Below the pieces are notes generated by a model, which was not told the DNA's origin, searched no databases, and saw only the letters and a list, made by a program, of their open reading frames with translations. This document shows, one piece after another, positions 53,889 through 62,979 of a stretch of 62,979 nucleotides of DNA. Position 1 is the first letter of the stretch. Each line of letters starts with the position of its first letter. The position numbers and the translations under genes were made by a program. This DNA is from a bacterium (GTDB lineage: Bacteria > Planctomycetota > UBA1135 > GCA-002686595), in the NCBI GenBank assembly GCA_024228395.1, contig JAAETM010000519.1, positions 1 through 62,979 of the forward strand, read 5' to 3'.

Positions 53889-55484
53889 ATGGGAATGCAC
53901 GACGAGATCTATCCGACTTGGACCCTAATTACTGGGAAGGGCCCTGACTCCCTCCTCTTGGAACCCATTTTGCGTGGATTGGCTCCAACCTTCCCATCGG
54001 TGCGCATCGAAGTCCTGAACGATGCAGCCCCTTCGCTCCCCGCCCCCACGCGCCGGGGCCGCCTCGTTTTGGATGCTACCTGCCTGACCGCCGGGGATGT
54101 CAAAAAAGTGCAACGGTACCTGGCCGAAGCCAGCGGTTGGGAATTAGTGTTGCTGGACCGCGAGGGAATCCCTTGCCTGGCACGGGAATTGGTCGGCCCG
54201 CCCCATGTCTATTGGTGGCCCGGCCCTGTTTTAGTCGAGCAGGCGATGCGCTTGCTGCACCCGCCGCGTCCCAGGGATTCGGCCAAGCTCCCCGAACACG
54301 CTCCGGAACAAGTCCCTTGCGCGGCCCCATCCACCCCGCCCGTATTCCAGAGACAGCGCCCTGCGGGCTTCATCGATTCCGATGATGAAGATGATGAACT
54401 GGACGCGATCCAGGCCATCCTATCGGCCCCTTTCGAAGAACTCGACAAGGAGGCTTCAGACCGGAAGCCCCTGCTCGAGGGATTTGGTGGGGGCATTGAT
54501 GGAGGTATTGGCAGGTGCTTCGATCAACCCCGGCCCCTTCGAGATCCTGAGGCCTTGGACAACCCCGCAGGGCAGATTTCCGACTATGACCCTGAGCGAG
54601 AGGACGCGAACATGCACTTCCCCGTCGCGGACCCATTTGCGGCGGAACCGGGCACCACATGGGGGGAGCACGGAAAACCGCCCCCCCAAACCGGAAGCGA
54701 GCACCCCGTGGATCTTCTTCTGCGCGACCAGCCGGAAAGTACCAGCGCGCGCCTGGATGAAGCCCCGGACGACGACTTCCTCCAGGCCGATCCCCTGGCG
54801 GTTTCTCCGACCGACCTTCCCAAGGCCAACGCCGATTGGCAATCCATGGCTTGGTACAAGGGGCAAGTTGCGGACCTGAATGACCTGGCACAGCGACTGC
54901 ATCTGGACCTGTTTGCCTTGGAAGAGGATGAGTCCCTCCATGGGCATTCCATCGCCATCGCCCTACGTGAGGACGTGGCACGACTCAGCCAGTTTGCGCG
55001 CACACTGGGTTTCCTCGCGGCGCCTCCCGCGCCGGGACACCAAACATTCTCTTTGGCGACCATGGTTCAGGAACAGCTGGGGATGCTCTCGGGTTTGGGC
55101 CCGGACGCCCCCCGCTTCCTCTTCCGCTCCGGCGATGATGCCCTTGTTCGCAGCGACAAAATCCTCCTGGTCAGCGCCCTCGACGCCGTGCTGCAGGTGG
55201 CGGGCCAGTGTGCTGGAGCGCACCCGGAAACCGTTCGAGTGGAATGCCAGTTGGAAGGGCATTCCGCCTCCGTTTCCATCGGTTTCAGACCCGGGCCGAT
55301 CGCGGACTTCACCCCCGAAGAAGTGTTTGAGCCCTACGCCCTGCGCGCCTGCCTTGAGGACATCGGTCCCAACGCCCTCTCCGCCGCCCGCTCCATCATG
55401 CGCAGTCAGGGTGGGGATCTGTCCCTGCAAGTCGCTGACTGGGACGCCTTCCGTTTCGAGCTCAGCCTGCCCCAGGCGACCTAA
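53889..55484 (+). CDS. Cryptic kinase-like protein with a degenerate GHKL domain
   Basis: About 531 aa. The N-terminal ~130 residues may be a receiver-like fold. A central ~230 residues are acidic and low complexity. The C-terminal ~190 residues align with a histidine-kinase GHKL ATPase by order of helices and strands (SDKILLVSALDAVLQ, VEFECQ-like strand, VFEPYALRACLEDIGPNALS, MRSQGGDLSL, FRFELSLP). The N-box Asn and the G1 box are missing, so ATP binding is doubtful. No obvious phosphorylated His is visible. It lies just upstream of a sigma-54 activator gene. Confidence 0.6.
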   Translation: MGMHDEIYPTWTLITGKGPDSLLLEPILRGLAPTFPSVRIEVLNDAAPSLPAPTRRGRLVLDATCLTAGDVKKVQRYLAEASGWELVLLDREGIPCLARELVGPPHVYWWPGPVLVEQAMRLLHPPRPRDSAKLPEHAPEQVPCAAPSTPPVFQRQRPAGFIDSDDEDDELDAIQAILSAPFEELDKEASDRKPLLEGFGGGIDGGIGRCFDQPRPLRDPEALDNPAGQISDYDPEREDANMHFPVADPFAAEPGTTWGEHGKPPPQTGSEHPVDLLLRDQPESTSARLDEAPDDDFLQADPLAVSPTDLPKANADWQSMAWYKGQVADLNDLAQRLHLDLFALEEDESLHGHSIAIALREDVARLSQFARTLGFLAAPPAPGHQTFSLATMVQEQLGMLSGLGPDAPRFLFRSGDDALVRSDKILLVSALDAVLQVAGQCAGAHPETVRVECQLEGHSASVSIGFRPGPIADFTPEEVFEPYALRACLEDIGPNALSAARSIMRSQGGDLSLQVADWDAFRFELSLPQAT

Positions 55485-55604
55485 GAGCGCCAATCCGTAG
55501 CGGATTCGCACCCGGTAATTGGAATTTCCACGCTGCGCGCGAATTGGCCAAAACGGCCTATTCAGGTCTCGGGAAGGCCATTGGGGTTCAGTTTTGTGGA
55601 CGAT

Positions 55605-55624
55605 TGTGTCGACAAATGTCGACG
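55605..55624 (+). promoter_or_regulatory. Candidate operator with two GTCGAC sites
   Basis: GTCGAC occurs at 55608-55613 and again at 55618-55623, ten bp apart: TGTCGACAAATGTCGACG. Each hexamer is a palindrome, and the spacing puts both on one face of the helix. It lies 6 bp before the activator start. Confidence 0.4.
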
Positions 55625-55629
55625 TGAAT

Positions 55630-57081
55630 ATGCATGAACCTTTTGTCCAGCGCCCCTGGCCCCAAAGGCCGCCCGGGGACTCCCCTTTCCAGAGATACAC
55701 ATGCCTAGTCTTGGTCCAGGATCAGCCGCGGACCTTGGCCCAAGTGTTGACCCGAGCGGGTCTGCCGACCGAGGTCCCCAACTCGAGCGAAAGCCCAGCT
55801 ATGGCCTTGGCTCGACGCACCTGGGACCTGATCATTGTGGACCCCGAACACCTGCAGCTCTTGTCTTCCAACAAGGATCTCCTGGACAGCTGCACATCGG
55901 TCATACTCGGTCTTGGCAACGGGTCAAGCGAAGAGCCTCTCCAGGTATTTTCGTGGCTACCAAAAGCAAGCCAACCCTTGGAACTGCTGCAAACTTTTGG
56001 CCACGCCCTGGAACAGATCAGCCTTCGTGATGAAAACAAGAATCTGAGAGCCAAGCTACGAGAGAGCCTTGGGTTTGACGGTTTTCACTCGGTGGATCCG
56101 CGCATGGACGCCGTTCTGGATACCGCGAAAGCAATTGCGCCTTCTCGAGCGACCGTTCTTATTCTGGGTGAAAGCGGCACTGGGAAGACACGCCTAGCTC
56201 GCACCTTGCACGAAAATTCGGATCGAAGGAATGGCCCGTTCACTGTAGTGAATTGCGGAGCATTGCCGAGCGCACTGTTGGAGAGCGAACTGTTCGGACA
56301 TGTCAAGGGGGCCTTCACCGGAGCCGTGCGTGACAAGCCAGGACGCTTTGAAGACGCCAACGGCGGGACCATTTTCCTGGATGAGATCAACAGCGCCCCC
56401 TTGGAACTACAGGTCAAGCTGCTGCGCGTCATTCAAGAGCGAGTACTCGAACGCGTCGGAGAAAATCACACCCGCCAGATAGATGTACGCATCATCGCAG
56501 CCAGCAATCAGGACTTGGCACGGGCCATTGAAGTCGGTGAATTCCGGGAGGACTTGTATTGGCGCCTCAACGTGGTTTCCCTCCCCCTCCCCCCCCTGCG
56601 CGACAGACCCCTAGACTTGAGCCGCTTGATAGAGATCTTCCTGAAGAGATTCTCTGAAGAATATGACCGCACCACACCGCGCCCCGACGCGGAGGCGCTT
56701 GAGGCTCTTGGATCCTATGACTGGCCAGGGAACATCCGTCAACTGGAGAATGTCATGGAGCGAGGAGTACTGCTGGCAGACGGGGATCGGTTGGGACTGA
56801 GTGCATTGCCAGCGGACTTGACTCAAGCCGTGCGTCAATGCGATGCGAGCAAGCTAGAAACCAGCCTCCAGCAGGGCGTAGCCACCTTGGAAGCGATCAT
56901 CCCCCTCAAACTAGCTTTGGAAGGTCCTGAAAAGGCGATTCTTGTTCATGCTTTGGAAGCCACCCAGGGAAACCGCAAAAAAGCCGCCAAGGAGCTCGGA
57001 ATCAACCGCACCACACTTTTCAACAAAATGCGCAAGCATGACCTCATGGACCAGGATTTCGGCGCCTCCTCAGCGCGATAG
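55630..57081 (+). CDS. Sigma-54-dependent activator with degenerate N-terminal receiver
   Basis: About 483 aa. The first ~125 residues are receiver-like. The acidic pocket is eroded (LVLVQDQPRT) and the conserved Lys is replaced (SQPLELL), although an Asp remains in DLIIVDPEH. The AAA+ domain has Walker A GESGTGKT (~178-185) and an intact GAFTGA loop (~226). The C-terminal Fis HTH reads NRKKAAKELGINRTTLFNKM (~437-473). It is probably controlled by the kinase-like neighbour by contact rather than phosphorylation; this is inferred. Confidence 0.85.
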   Translation: MHEPFVQRPWPQRPPGDSPFQRYTCLVLVQDQPRTLAQVLTRAGLPTEVPNSSESPAMALARRTWDLIIVDPEHLQLLSSNKDLLDSCTSVILGLGNGSSEEPLQVFSWLPKASQPLELLQTFGHALEQISLRDENKNLRAKLRESLGFDGFHSVDPRMDAVLDTAKAIAPSRATVLILGESGTGKTRLARTLHENSDRRNGPFTVVNCGALPSALLESELFGHVKGAFTGAVRDKPGRFEDANGGTIFLDEINSAPLELQVKLLRVIQERVLERVGENHTRQIDVRIIAASNQDLARAIEVGEFREDLYWRLNVVSLPLPPLRDRPLDLSRLIEIFLKRFSEEYDRTTPRPDAEALEALGSYDWPGNIRQLENVMERGVLLADGDRLGLSALPADLTQAVRQCDASKLETSLQQGVATLEAIIPLKLALEGPEKAILVHALEATQGNRKKAAKELGINRTTLFNKMRKHDLMDQDFGASSAR

Positions 57082-57202
57082 GGAAAGGGACCAAATCTGT
57101 CCCCGAAACGGAACCAAGATTGCAACTCGCGCTCACTTCACGACGGCAGCGCCAACGCGTTTGGATATCGCCAGCGAGCTGAGTTAGGCTTTGTGATCTA
57201 TC

Positions 57203-60200
57203 ATGAAGTGGACAATCCCCCTCCTCCTCCTCCTCGCCACCTTGGCGATTGCAGGCTTTGCTTTCCGCTCCGTTTTACTGGGCACACCTGAGTCCCCTCG
57301 GGAAGTCTGTGCCCGGCTGGAACAAACCACCCAACTGCCCAACTTTGACAAGCGCAATGCACTGCGCTCGCTCAGCCGCAGCCTCAACCACCCCACGGCC
57401 CGCGGTGATGACGAGCTCACCCGACGCCTGTTCCGGCTGCGTGCGAATATCCACCGGGAGATGAAGTCGTTCAACAAGGCACGTTCCGATGTGGAGCGCA
57501 TGCAGGCCTTGTCGTCGGAGGAGGATGTGGACTTGGAATTGGAAGCGATCCAGCTTCAGGCAGAGACCGGCAAGACCACCGAAGCCCTTCGCCGGGTCAT
57601 CGCCCTGGCTGAACGCCACCCCGACGCCCCGACCGTGCCGCAGCTCAGGGGAAAACTGGAAGCCGATAACGCGCGTGATTGGAATGAACAAGCCAAGGAG
57701 CTGGCTGATCAGTGCTTGGTTCGCTCCGACGCGCAACTCGCATTTCCGATCATCGACTCTCTCTGCGCTCAACACCTCACGGACCCCAGAAGAACACAGG
57801 TGCTGCGTGAACTCCGCTGTTTCTTCTCCAACGCGAGAGCGGACAAGCTTGGACGTATCCTGGATCTGTGCGAGGTGGCAAGCCAACACAATCGGGCCGC
57901 CAGGGCTGCCTATGCGCAGGGCCTCGAAAATGAAATGACGATCTCAGGTTTGATGGGGCTGCTGAAGCTGCTTGTCGAAAGCGATCGCCCAGACCTGGCG
58001 GTGGATCTGGGAGTTTCGTCTCGTGTTTTCCCTGAGATCCTGAAGAGCCCTGGAAGTCTGATGGTGTTGATCCACGCCATGGAAGAGCTGGGGCAGGGTC
58101 AGCGGGCTGGTCAGATCGTGAGCGAATGGCCTTGGCAGGACACCACCGCACCAAAAGAGTTTTATCGGGAGGTGTCCAAACTACTCTACAAAACGGGCAG
58201 GTTTGGACCCCTTTTGCGCGCTGCTCAGGCCCTTAGATCTTTTGGCTCTGACGATGTGACGGTTTCCTACTTTTATGTTGGGCACATCAACGGTGCTCGC
58301 TCGAACTACCAGAATGTGATGCCTTTGCTGAGCCGCTTTCTAAACGCAAACACACATGGTCCAGTGCCTGGTGCCCGCAGTGAAGCCTACCGCATCCTCG
58401 CCGCAGGATGGGCTGAACAGAACCAACCCCAAAAAGCCCTGCGCGCGCTCCAAGGAGTTATCGATTCCAACGGCATACTGGTGGCCGATGACTATCTCCG
58501 ACTTGCGGAAGCCCAGCGCACTTCTCCAACGTCTCTGCCTATTCTCCCGGAGACAAATTGGGCGCAAGCCATGATGCTGGCTCCCGAACGAACCGAGGAG
58601 CTCATGCCGATGTGGAAAGAATTGGGAGAGCACAATTTCCAATCGATCAGTCCCAACTTCGAACGTTTCTACACTGATTTGATTCGTACCGGACAATCGA
58701 TGACGAGCAAGGATGTTGGCCCTTACACCCTGTACAGAATTGGAATGCGTCACTTGGATGAGCAACGCTTTCGGAATGCCGACTCCATTTCGAAGGCGCT
58801 GCTGGAGGACTTCCCCGACCTTCTGCCCGCCATTGACCTCAGGCTTCAAGCCCTGCTCAGTACCAAGGACACCGGCCACCTTGGACCCAATTTGCTTCTT
58901 AAGCGCCTGCGCATGGTTGGCCCAGATCAAAAGTCCAAACGCATGCTGGCGGGATTCCCCATCCATCGGTTTTCCACGGAAGGGCAGATCGAACTGATCC
59001 GGTTGGACCCAATTGGTACCGGCAGGTTGCGTATGGCACAATGGCTGTTCGACCAGGAACGGTACGGGAAGGTCGAACTGGTCCTTCGATCCATTCCAGA
59101 CCACGAGGATTCCTTCGAAGTACGCGTCTTGCGCATCAAGGCCCTTTTCGCCAGTGGCAAGTACGACCAAGTGATCGAAAAAACGAAACCCCTACTTTCC
59201 CACGAAATCGTTGGACAAGATTGCCAGGGGCTCTCACTTCGTTCCCGACTAGCCAAAGGGGACAAGCATGGCTTCCTGAATGATCTTCGCACACTTCTCG
59301 GCACCCCTCCCCGGAACAACGCAGCCCGGCTCCAGCTCGCCAAGGAACTGATAAGCAAAGGTTGGTTCCAGGTTGCAGCTCCCATCTTGACGCAACTGGA
59401 CAGCGACAGCGCCCTGCGCTCTTCCGAAGTGATGGAGTTGCGCGCACTGTGCGCATCCGGTGCAAACCAGACCGAGCAAGCGCAGGAGTTCCTATCGCGG
59501 GCCGTGCCCTTCTTTGAAAATGGGCGCATCGAGATGCTCCAGGTGATTCTCACCGCGGAAGCCCATGACTGGCCCAACTTGCCGCTTCGTATTCAGCGCC
59601 TCAATGCTACGAATATCCGTCCAACACCTTTGCAGGAGGCCGGCGTGGTCCTATTGGGTGCCGACGTGCAAGCCGGTTTGGAAATGACCACGCACGGCTT
59701 GGAACGACACCCCGGATCCATGTCCTGGTCCCTATTGCATGCTGCCGCGCTTTCTCTCACGAACTCCCCATCCGACTTTCCCCCGCGGTTTGGTCCCCAA
59801 GCTGGCGAACAGGCGCGTGTGCTTTTGGCAGGCTCCGGCGATTCGCACAAGGATCCTCGAGACACAATAGCAATGCTCATGGCCATGGATATTGCCCCTT
59901 GGGAAGTCTGGGTGAAACAGCAAGCCCTGCGCATGGCAGATACGGAGCCGAGCAACCTATGGCTCGGTTGGATCATCGCCGAAACACAGCTTCGCGCTGG
60001 TCATCTGCCGGATGCGAAGCAAACCATCACCTCGCTGATCGCCGGCTTTCCGCTGTGCGCCCCCCTATGGGATCACCTGTTCGCTGTACTGAATGAACTA
60101 CACGCAAATGATCCATTGCACCCTGAGATACTCGCCGCCCGGGCGGACCAGGCCCTTGCGGTTTCCCTGCGAGAGTATTTCTCCCCCAAACAGATAGCCC

Positions 60201-61306
60201 TAGGCCTCGCAAGTCAAGCCATGCTGCAAGGGCATCTAGATCAATCACGGGCGAGACTCGAACGTTTCCTGAACGCCACTGGTCCTCGGGGAGAACCCGA
60301 AGTGCGCTGGATGCTTGCACGCCTATTGGCTGAGCAGGGTGAGTTTTCACGTGCTATAAATGACTTCAGTGCCATCCTTCTGAGAAGCAATATCCAGGGG
60401 CTACACCCATGGATTCCCGAATATTTGGCTTGGCTTGACAAAGCATCAAACGAGAATGAGAGCTCCGGAACAGCACCAAGCGTGGAGAATCTCCTGCAGC
60501 ACCTTAAGGCCCTGGCCCGGCGCTATCCCTCGGATCCCCATATTGCGTTGAAACGCCTGCAACTCCGAGCGGTGTCCAATGAGCGCAACACGATCCTGGC
60601 CGGCGATGAAGCCCAACTGGCCCTGGAAACAATCCGGTCCTTCGTGCCCGATCAATCCATAGATGGCCTGCGAGTGGGTAGCGAACGCACCTGGATGGAA
60701 TATATGCTGAATCTCTCACCCGTCCTTGGGGAAGAGTACTGCCGAAGCGCACTCACCCTGCATCCGGGGAACATAGACATGTGGATGGGTTTGAGTCACG
60801 CTCTTCAAGCCCAAGGTCGTATCGACGAAACCCGAGCTATGATTTCAAATCTGATCCAGGCCTCTGACAGCTCCGAGCTGCATTACCGGTACGCCTCCCT
60901 ATTGGCCTTGGCGGGCGAACCTGCAAAGACTGTCCACGGGCACTTAACCCGCGCTGACAAGCTCTCCGGCATCTCAGGGCTCTCCGCCCGCAATCGATTC
61001 GCCCGGGCGCAAACAGCCATGCTCCACGGCGTCCGAAACTTGGACACGGTACTCAGTGACCTTGCACAGCTCTGGGAAGGCAGGGACGCTACAGCAGGCG
61101 AAGTTCAGCCCCTGGAATTGGGCCGCGTGTATCTGACCGCCCTGATTCTCCGCCACCGCAAGGCGGACCTGGACACCTTGGACGTAGTGACCGAAGCCAT
61201 GCTCGATTACGTGGACTCGGACCCCTACTCCGAGGACATTGTGCGAACCTTCAAGACCATTGGACACTCCATTGGGGCGAGACTGCTCGCATCCGGAACC
61301 AAGTGA
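57203..61306 (+). CDS. Giant repeat protein, TPR-like, exported or membrane-anchored
   Basis: A 1367-aa protein. The N-terminal membrane segment (WTIPLLLLLATLAIAGFAF) is followed by helical repeats throughout, with the TPR-like spacing of paired helices (for instance SLRARFKNL-like and EALRRVIALAERHPDAPTVP). No catalytic motif is seen. It resembles by position the large TPR proteins of exosortase-type exopolysaccharide loci, where they scaffold synthesis or export. The preceding regulator is 121 bp upstream. Confidence 0.62.
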   Translation: MKWTIPLLLLLATLAIAGFAFRSVLLGTPESPREVCARLEQTTQLPNFDKRNALRSLSRSLNHPTARGDDELTRRLFRLRANIHREMKSFNKARSDVERMQALSSEEDVDLELEAIQLQAETGKTTEALRRVIALAERHPDAPTVPQLRGKLEADNARDWNEQAKELADQCLVRSDAQLAFPIIDSLCAQHLTDPRRTQVLRELRCFFSNARADKLGRILDLCEVASQHNRAARAAYAQGLENEMTISGLMGLLKLLVESDRPDLAVDLGVSSRVFPEILKSPGSLMVLIHAMEELGQGQRAGQIVSEWPWQDTTAPKEFYREVSKLLYKTGRFGPLLRAAQALRSFGSDDVTVSYFYVGHINGARSNYQNVMPLLSRFLNANTHGPVPGARSEAYRILAAGWAEQNQPQKALRALQGVIDSNGILVADDYLRLAEAQRTSPTSLPILPETNWAQAMMLAPERTEELMPMWKELGEHNFQSISPNFERFYTDLIRTGQSMTSKDVGPYTLYRIGMRHLDEQRFRNADSISKALLEDFPDLLPAIDLRLQALLSTKDTGHLGPNLLLKRLRMVGPDQKSKRMLAGFPIHRFSTEGQIELIRLDPIGTGRLRMAQWLFDQERYGKVELVLRSIPDHEDSFEVRVLRIKALFASGKYDQVIEKTKPLLSHEIVGQDCQGLSLRSRLAKGDKHGFLNDLRTLLGTPPRNNAARLQLAKELISKGWFQVAAPILTQLDSDSALRSSEVMELRALCASGANQTEQAQEFLSRAVPFFENGRIEMLQVILTAEAHDWPNLPLRIQRLNATNIRPTPLQEAGVVLLGADVQAGLEMTTHGLERHPGSMSWSLLHAAALSLTNSPSDFPPRFGPQAGEQARVLLAGSGDSHKDPRDTIAMLMAMDIAPWEVWVKQQALRMADTEPSNLWLGWIIAETQLRAGHLPDAKQTITSLIAGFPLCAPLWDHLFAVLNELHANDPLHPEILAARADQALAVSLREYFSPKQIALGLASQAMLQGHLDQSRARLERFLNATGPRGEPEVRWMLARLLAEQGEFSRAINDFSAILLRSNIQGLHPWIPEYLAWLDKASNENESSGTAPSVENLLQHLKALARRYPSDPHIALKRLQLRAVSNERNTILAGDEAQLALETIRSFVPDQSIDGLRVGSERTWMEYMLNLSPVLGEEYCRSALTLHPGNIDMWMGLSHALQAQGRIDETRAMISNLIQASDSSELHYRYASLLALAGEPAKTVHGHLTRADKLSGISGLSARNRFARAQTAMLHGVRNLDTVLSDLAQLWEGRDATAGEVQPLELGRVYLTALILRHRKADLDTLDVVTEAMLDYVDSDPYSEDIVRTFKTIGHSIGARLLASGTK

Positions 61307-61371
61307 TTGGAACCCCGGCAGTTGGGTCGAAAGCAATGCCACGGTGTTTGCGCCTTGGGAGCGGGAACTCC

Positions 61372-62247
61372 CTAACCCTTTGGGAATGCCGCGGAATGGC
61401 CATTGGCCATCAGCACCTGACGCATGCTTGAGAAATCCCCGATCGCCAGCAGGCTGTCCAAGCGCGAGAGGGTCTTGTCCAGGTTCAGATAGTGCCGAAA
61501 GCGGCTGCTCGCGCTGGCGGGATACCGGGGCTGTTCAGGATCAAACTCCCAGGGGTGCAGATAGGTCACAGTGGGTCGTCCCATAGCCTCTAGGCTGCGG
61601 ATGGCCCGGCGATGCATCCAGCCGGGTAAGAGGCGAAAGTAACCACCTCCCCCCACGGGCCAATTTCTCCCGAACGCCGGATAGGTCGCCACGGGAAACT
61701 CGATGATCGATCCTGGTTCACTCGGCGGTGTGACGGTGGAAATGCCGGGTTCGAAATCGGGGACCCCATAGGTTGGGTGACGCACGGGGTGGATGCTCGA
61801 GTCGTAGATGTACCCACGCTTCACGAGCACATCAAACGCCCACCAGTTGTCCCTGGTGATTGTGAAGGTGGATGCACGGAAGCCCAATGGGCGGGGCGCG
61901 CCTGCAGCCACTAGGGCTTCCTCGGTGCGCTTCAGGTCCGCTTCAAGAAACTCAGCATCCATATCGGAAACAAAAAGGTGCTCATACCCGTGACTGGCGA
62001 TCTCATGTCCAGCATCCACGCAACGACGCACCAGGTCTGGATATTGCTCTGCAATCCAGCCTAGGAAGAACATGGTGGCGCAGACCTTGTGTTTGTCCAA
62101 GACCCTGAGAATATGCTCCATTCCAACCGTCAGGCGAGACGGAATCTTGTCCCAATCCTCGCGGGCAACAAATGGGCGTAGATTGGCAACCTGAAAGTAC
62201 TCTTCCACGTCAAAGGACAGCGCGTGCTTAGGTGAATTTGAACTCAT
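61372..62247 (-). CDS. Polysaccharide deacetylase, DUF3473 (XrtA-associated type)
   Basis: A 291-aa protein with the NodB-type fold. Conserved segments include LSFDVEEYFQV (metal Asp), TMFFLGWIAEQYPDLV, HEIASHGYEHLFV and FRASTFTITRDNWW. The closing DUF3473 segment GGGYFRLLPGWMHRRAIR and TYLHPWEFDPEQPR is typical of the exosortase-linked subgroup. Start ATG 62247. It follows the asparagine-synthase-like gene by 14 bp and would be cotranscribed with it. Confidence 0.88.
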   Translation of the reverse strand: MSSNSPKHALSFDVEEYFQVANLRPFVAREDWDKIPSRLTVGMEHILRVLDKHKVCATMFFLGWIAEQYPDLVRRCVDAGHEIASHGYEHLFVSDMDAEFLEADLKRTEEALVAAGAPRPLGFRASTFTITRDNWWAFDVLVKRGYIYDSSIHPVRHPTYGVPDFEPGISTVTPPSEPGSIIEFPVATYPAFGRNWPVGGGGYFRLLPGWMHRRAIRSLEAMGRPTVTYLHPWEFDPEQPRYPASASSRFRHYLNLDKTLSRLDSLLAIGDFSSMRQVLMANGHSAAFPKG

Positions 62248-62261
62248 TGCAACAATGCCTG

Positions 62262-62979
62262 CTAACTTGCCAAATTCCCCACGCCATGCCGACGACGCCA
62301 ATGTTCCAGCACAATCAAACTCCATAGGAAATGGGAATAGTCCCGCGAACCGGAGCAATGCTCCTGAAAGCGTTTGCGCAGGACATCCACACGGAACCAA
62401 TCCGACGGCAAGGATTCGATGGCATCTTCGGTGACCTTCATGAGGGGGCCGCGGATCCATGGGCCGATCGGCGTATCGAATCCCTTCTTGCGCCCATCCA
62501 GAATGTCTCCGTGCAGCCTCCGGCGCAGGGATTCCCTCAGGCGATGCTTGCCCCGTGCACCTTGTATTTTCTCCCCAACCGGAAGATTTGCAAAGCGTTC
62601 AACAAAACGATGATCCAGTAAAGGCACACGCACCTCGAGTGAATTGGCCATGGAAGCGCGATCCACCTTAGCCAGGATCCTGTCAGGCAAGTTTGTGTGG
62701 AAGTCCCCGTACTGCGCGCGGTACACCGAGCAGTCGATCGACGGTTTGCGGTAGAGTTCCTCAAAGGCATCAAAAGGATCGTAGGTGCCCAAGTGCTTGA
62801 CCACATCGGGGGACAGTACTTGCACCACCTGCTCCCTTGTCATAGGACTCACGCTGCGCCAAAAAGCCAAGGCCGGGTCCGCCCCCACGTTGCTCAGGAA
62901 TGTCTTCGCCCTGAGGAATCTGGGCGCCCAGTCTAGCTTGGGATAAACCGCTCCCGCGGCTGTAGCCAGTGCCCGGCCC
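62262..62979 (-). CDS. Asparagine-synthase-like amidotransferase, C-terminal part (partial)
   Basis: The frame runs to the window edge, so only the last ~238 residues are seen. They are the synthetase domain with the GRALATAAGAVYPKLDWAPR stretch near the edge, then KVDRASMANSLEVRVPLLDH and RKKGFDTPIGPWIRGPL. This matches the asparagine synthase (glutamine-hydrolysing) family, most like the XrtA/PEP-CTERM-associated type. The N-terminal glutaminase half lies outside the window. Confidence 0.85.
   Translation of the reverse strand, partial: GRALATAAGAVYPKLDWAPRFLRAKTFLSNVGADPALAFWRSVSPMTREQVVQVLSPDVVKHLGTYDPFDAFEELYRKPSIDCSVYRAQYGDFHTNLPDRILAKVDRASMANSLEVRVPLLDHRFVERFANLPVGEKIQGARGKHRLRESLRRRLHGDILDGRKKGFDTPIGPWIRGPLMKVTEDAIESLPSDWFRVDVLRKRFQEHCSGSRDYSHFLWSLIVLEHWRRRHGVGNLAS

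Noticed and set aside
1..62979. CRISPR arrays, rRNA genes, tRNA genes or complete insertion sequences
   Set aside because: No regularly spaced repeats with unique spacers, no rRNA or tRNA-like sequence and no transposase gene were seen. Only the group II intron end is mobile.

Overview
The window is a G+C-rich (about 60% by eye), densely coded stretch of bacterial chromosome from a diderm. LpxH- and GmhB-type enzymes, several lipoproteins and envelope glycosyltransferases support this. The EF-P loop, DUF1573 and MORN lipoproteins and exosortase-associated glycan genes suggest a Planctomycetota-like organism. That is an inference; no rRNA or tRNA lies in the window to settle it.

Layout. 1-122 is the 3' end (domains V and VI) of a group II intron whose body lies outside the window. 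123-6820 carries a catalytically degenerate GGDEF protein, a DUF3810 membrane protein, an actin of the MamK (magnetosome filament) family with a small upstream partner gene, a decayed M28 peptidase pseudogene and a zinc-ribbon protein. 7002-13006 has an SPFH/zinc-ribbon protein, a cation/proton antiporter, a GT39/TPR membrane glycosyltransferase and a HupE-like membrane protein. 13238-16742 is a four-gene PhnD/C/E/E-type ABC importer, closest by eye to the putative selenate subgroup. 16766-20467 is a four-gene ABC-2 export cluster (two ATPase/permease pairs). 20468-20711 holds a strong structured element followed by a sigma-54-type promoter. 20712-33231 has secreted and lipoprotein genes, a MoaD-like/BNR-repeat pair, a CgeB-like glycosyltransferase, htpG, a matrixin protease, MORN and TPR lipoproteins and a pseudo-receiver regulator. 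33420-47946 is mainly housekeeping (tyrS, rpsA, cmk, plsC, lpxH, rpoN, efp) with an NtrC-type regulator and a second degenerate GGDEF protein. 48039-62979 is an envelope or exopolysaccharide region: membrane glycosyltransferases, a PEGA lipoprotein, GmhB, FemAB-like protein, two GT2 enzymes, a cryptic kinase-like protein plus sigma-54 activator, a 1367-residue repeat protein, a DUF3473 polysaccharide deacetylase and an asparagine-synthase-like amidotransferase cut by the window end.

Two themes run through the window. One is sigma-54 control: rpoN, two enhancer-binding proteins, a Fis-type regulator and candidate -24/-12 promoters. The other is degenerate signalling domains: pseudo-receivers, GGDEF domains without the signature, and a GHKL domain without its key boxes. 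The most unusual items are the MamK-like actin locus, the structured element beside the -24/-12 promoter, and the kinase-like/activator pair inside the polysaccharide region.
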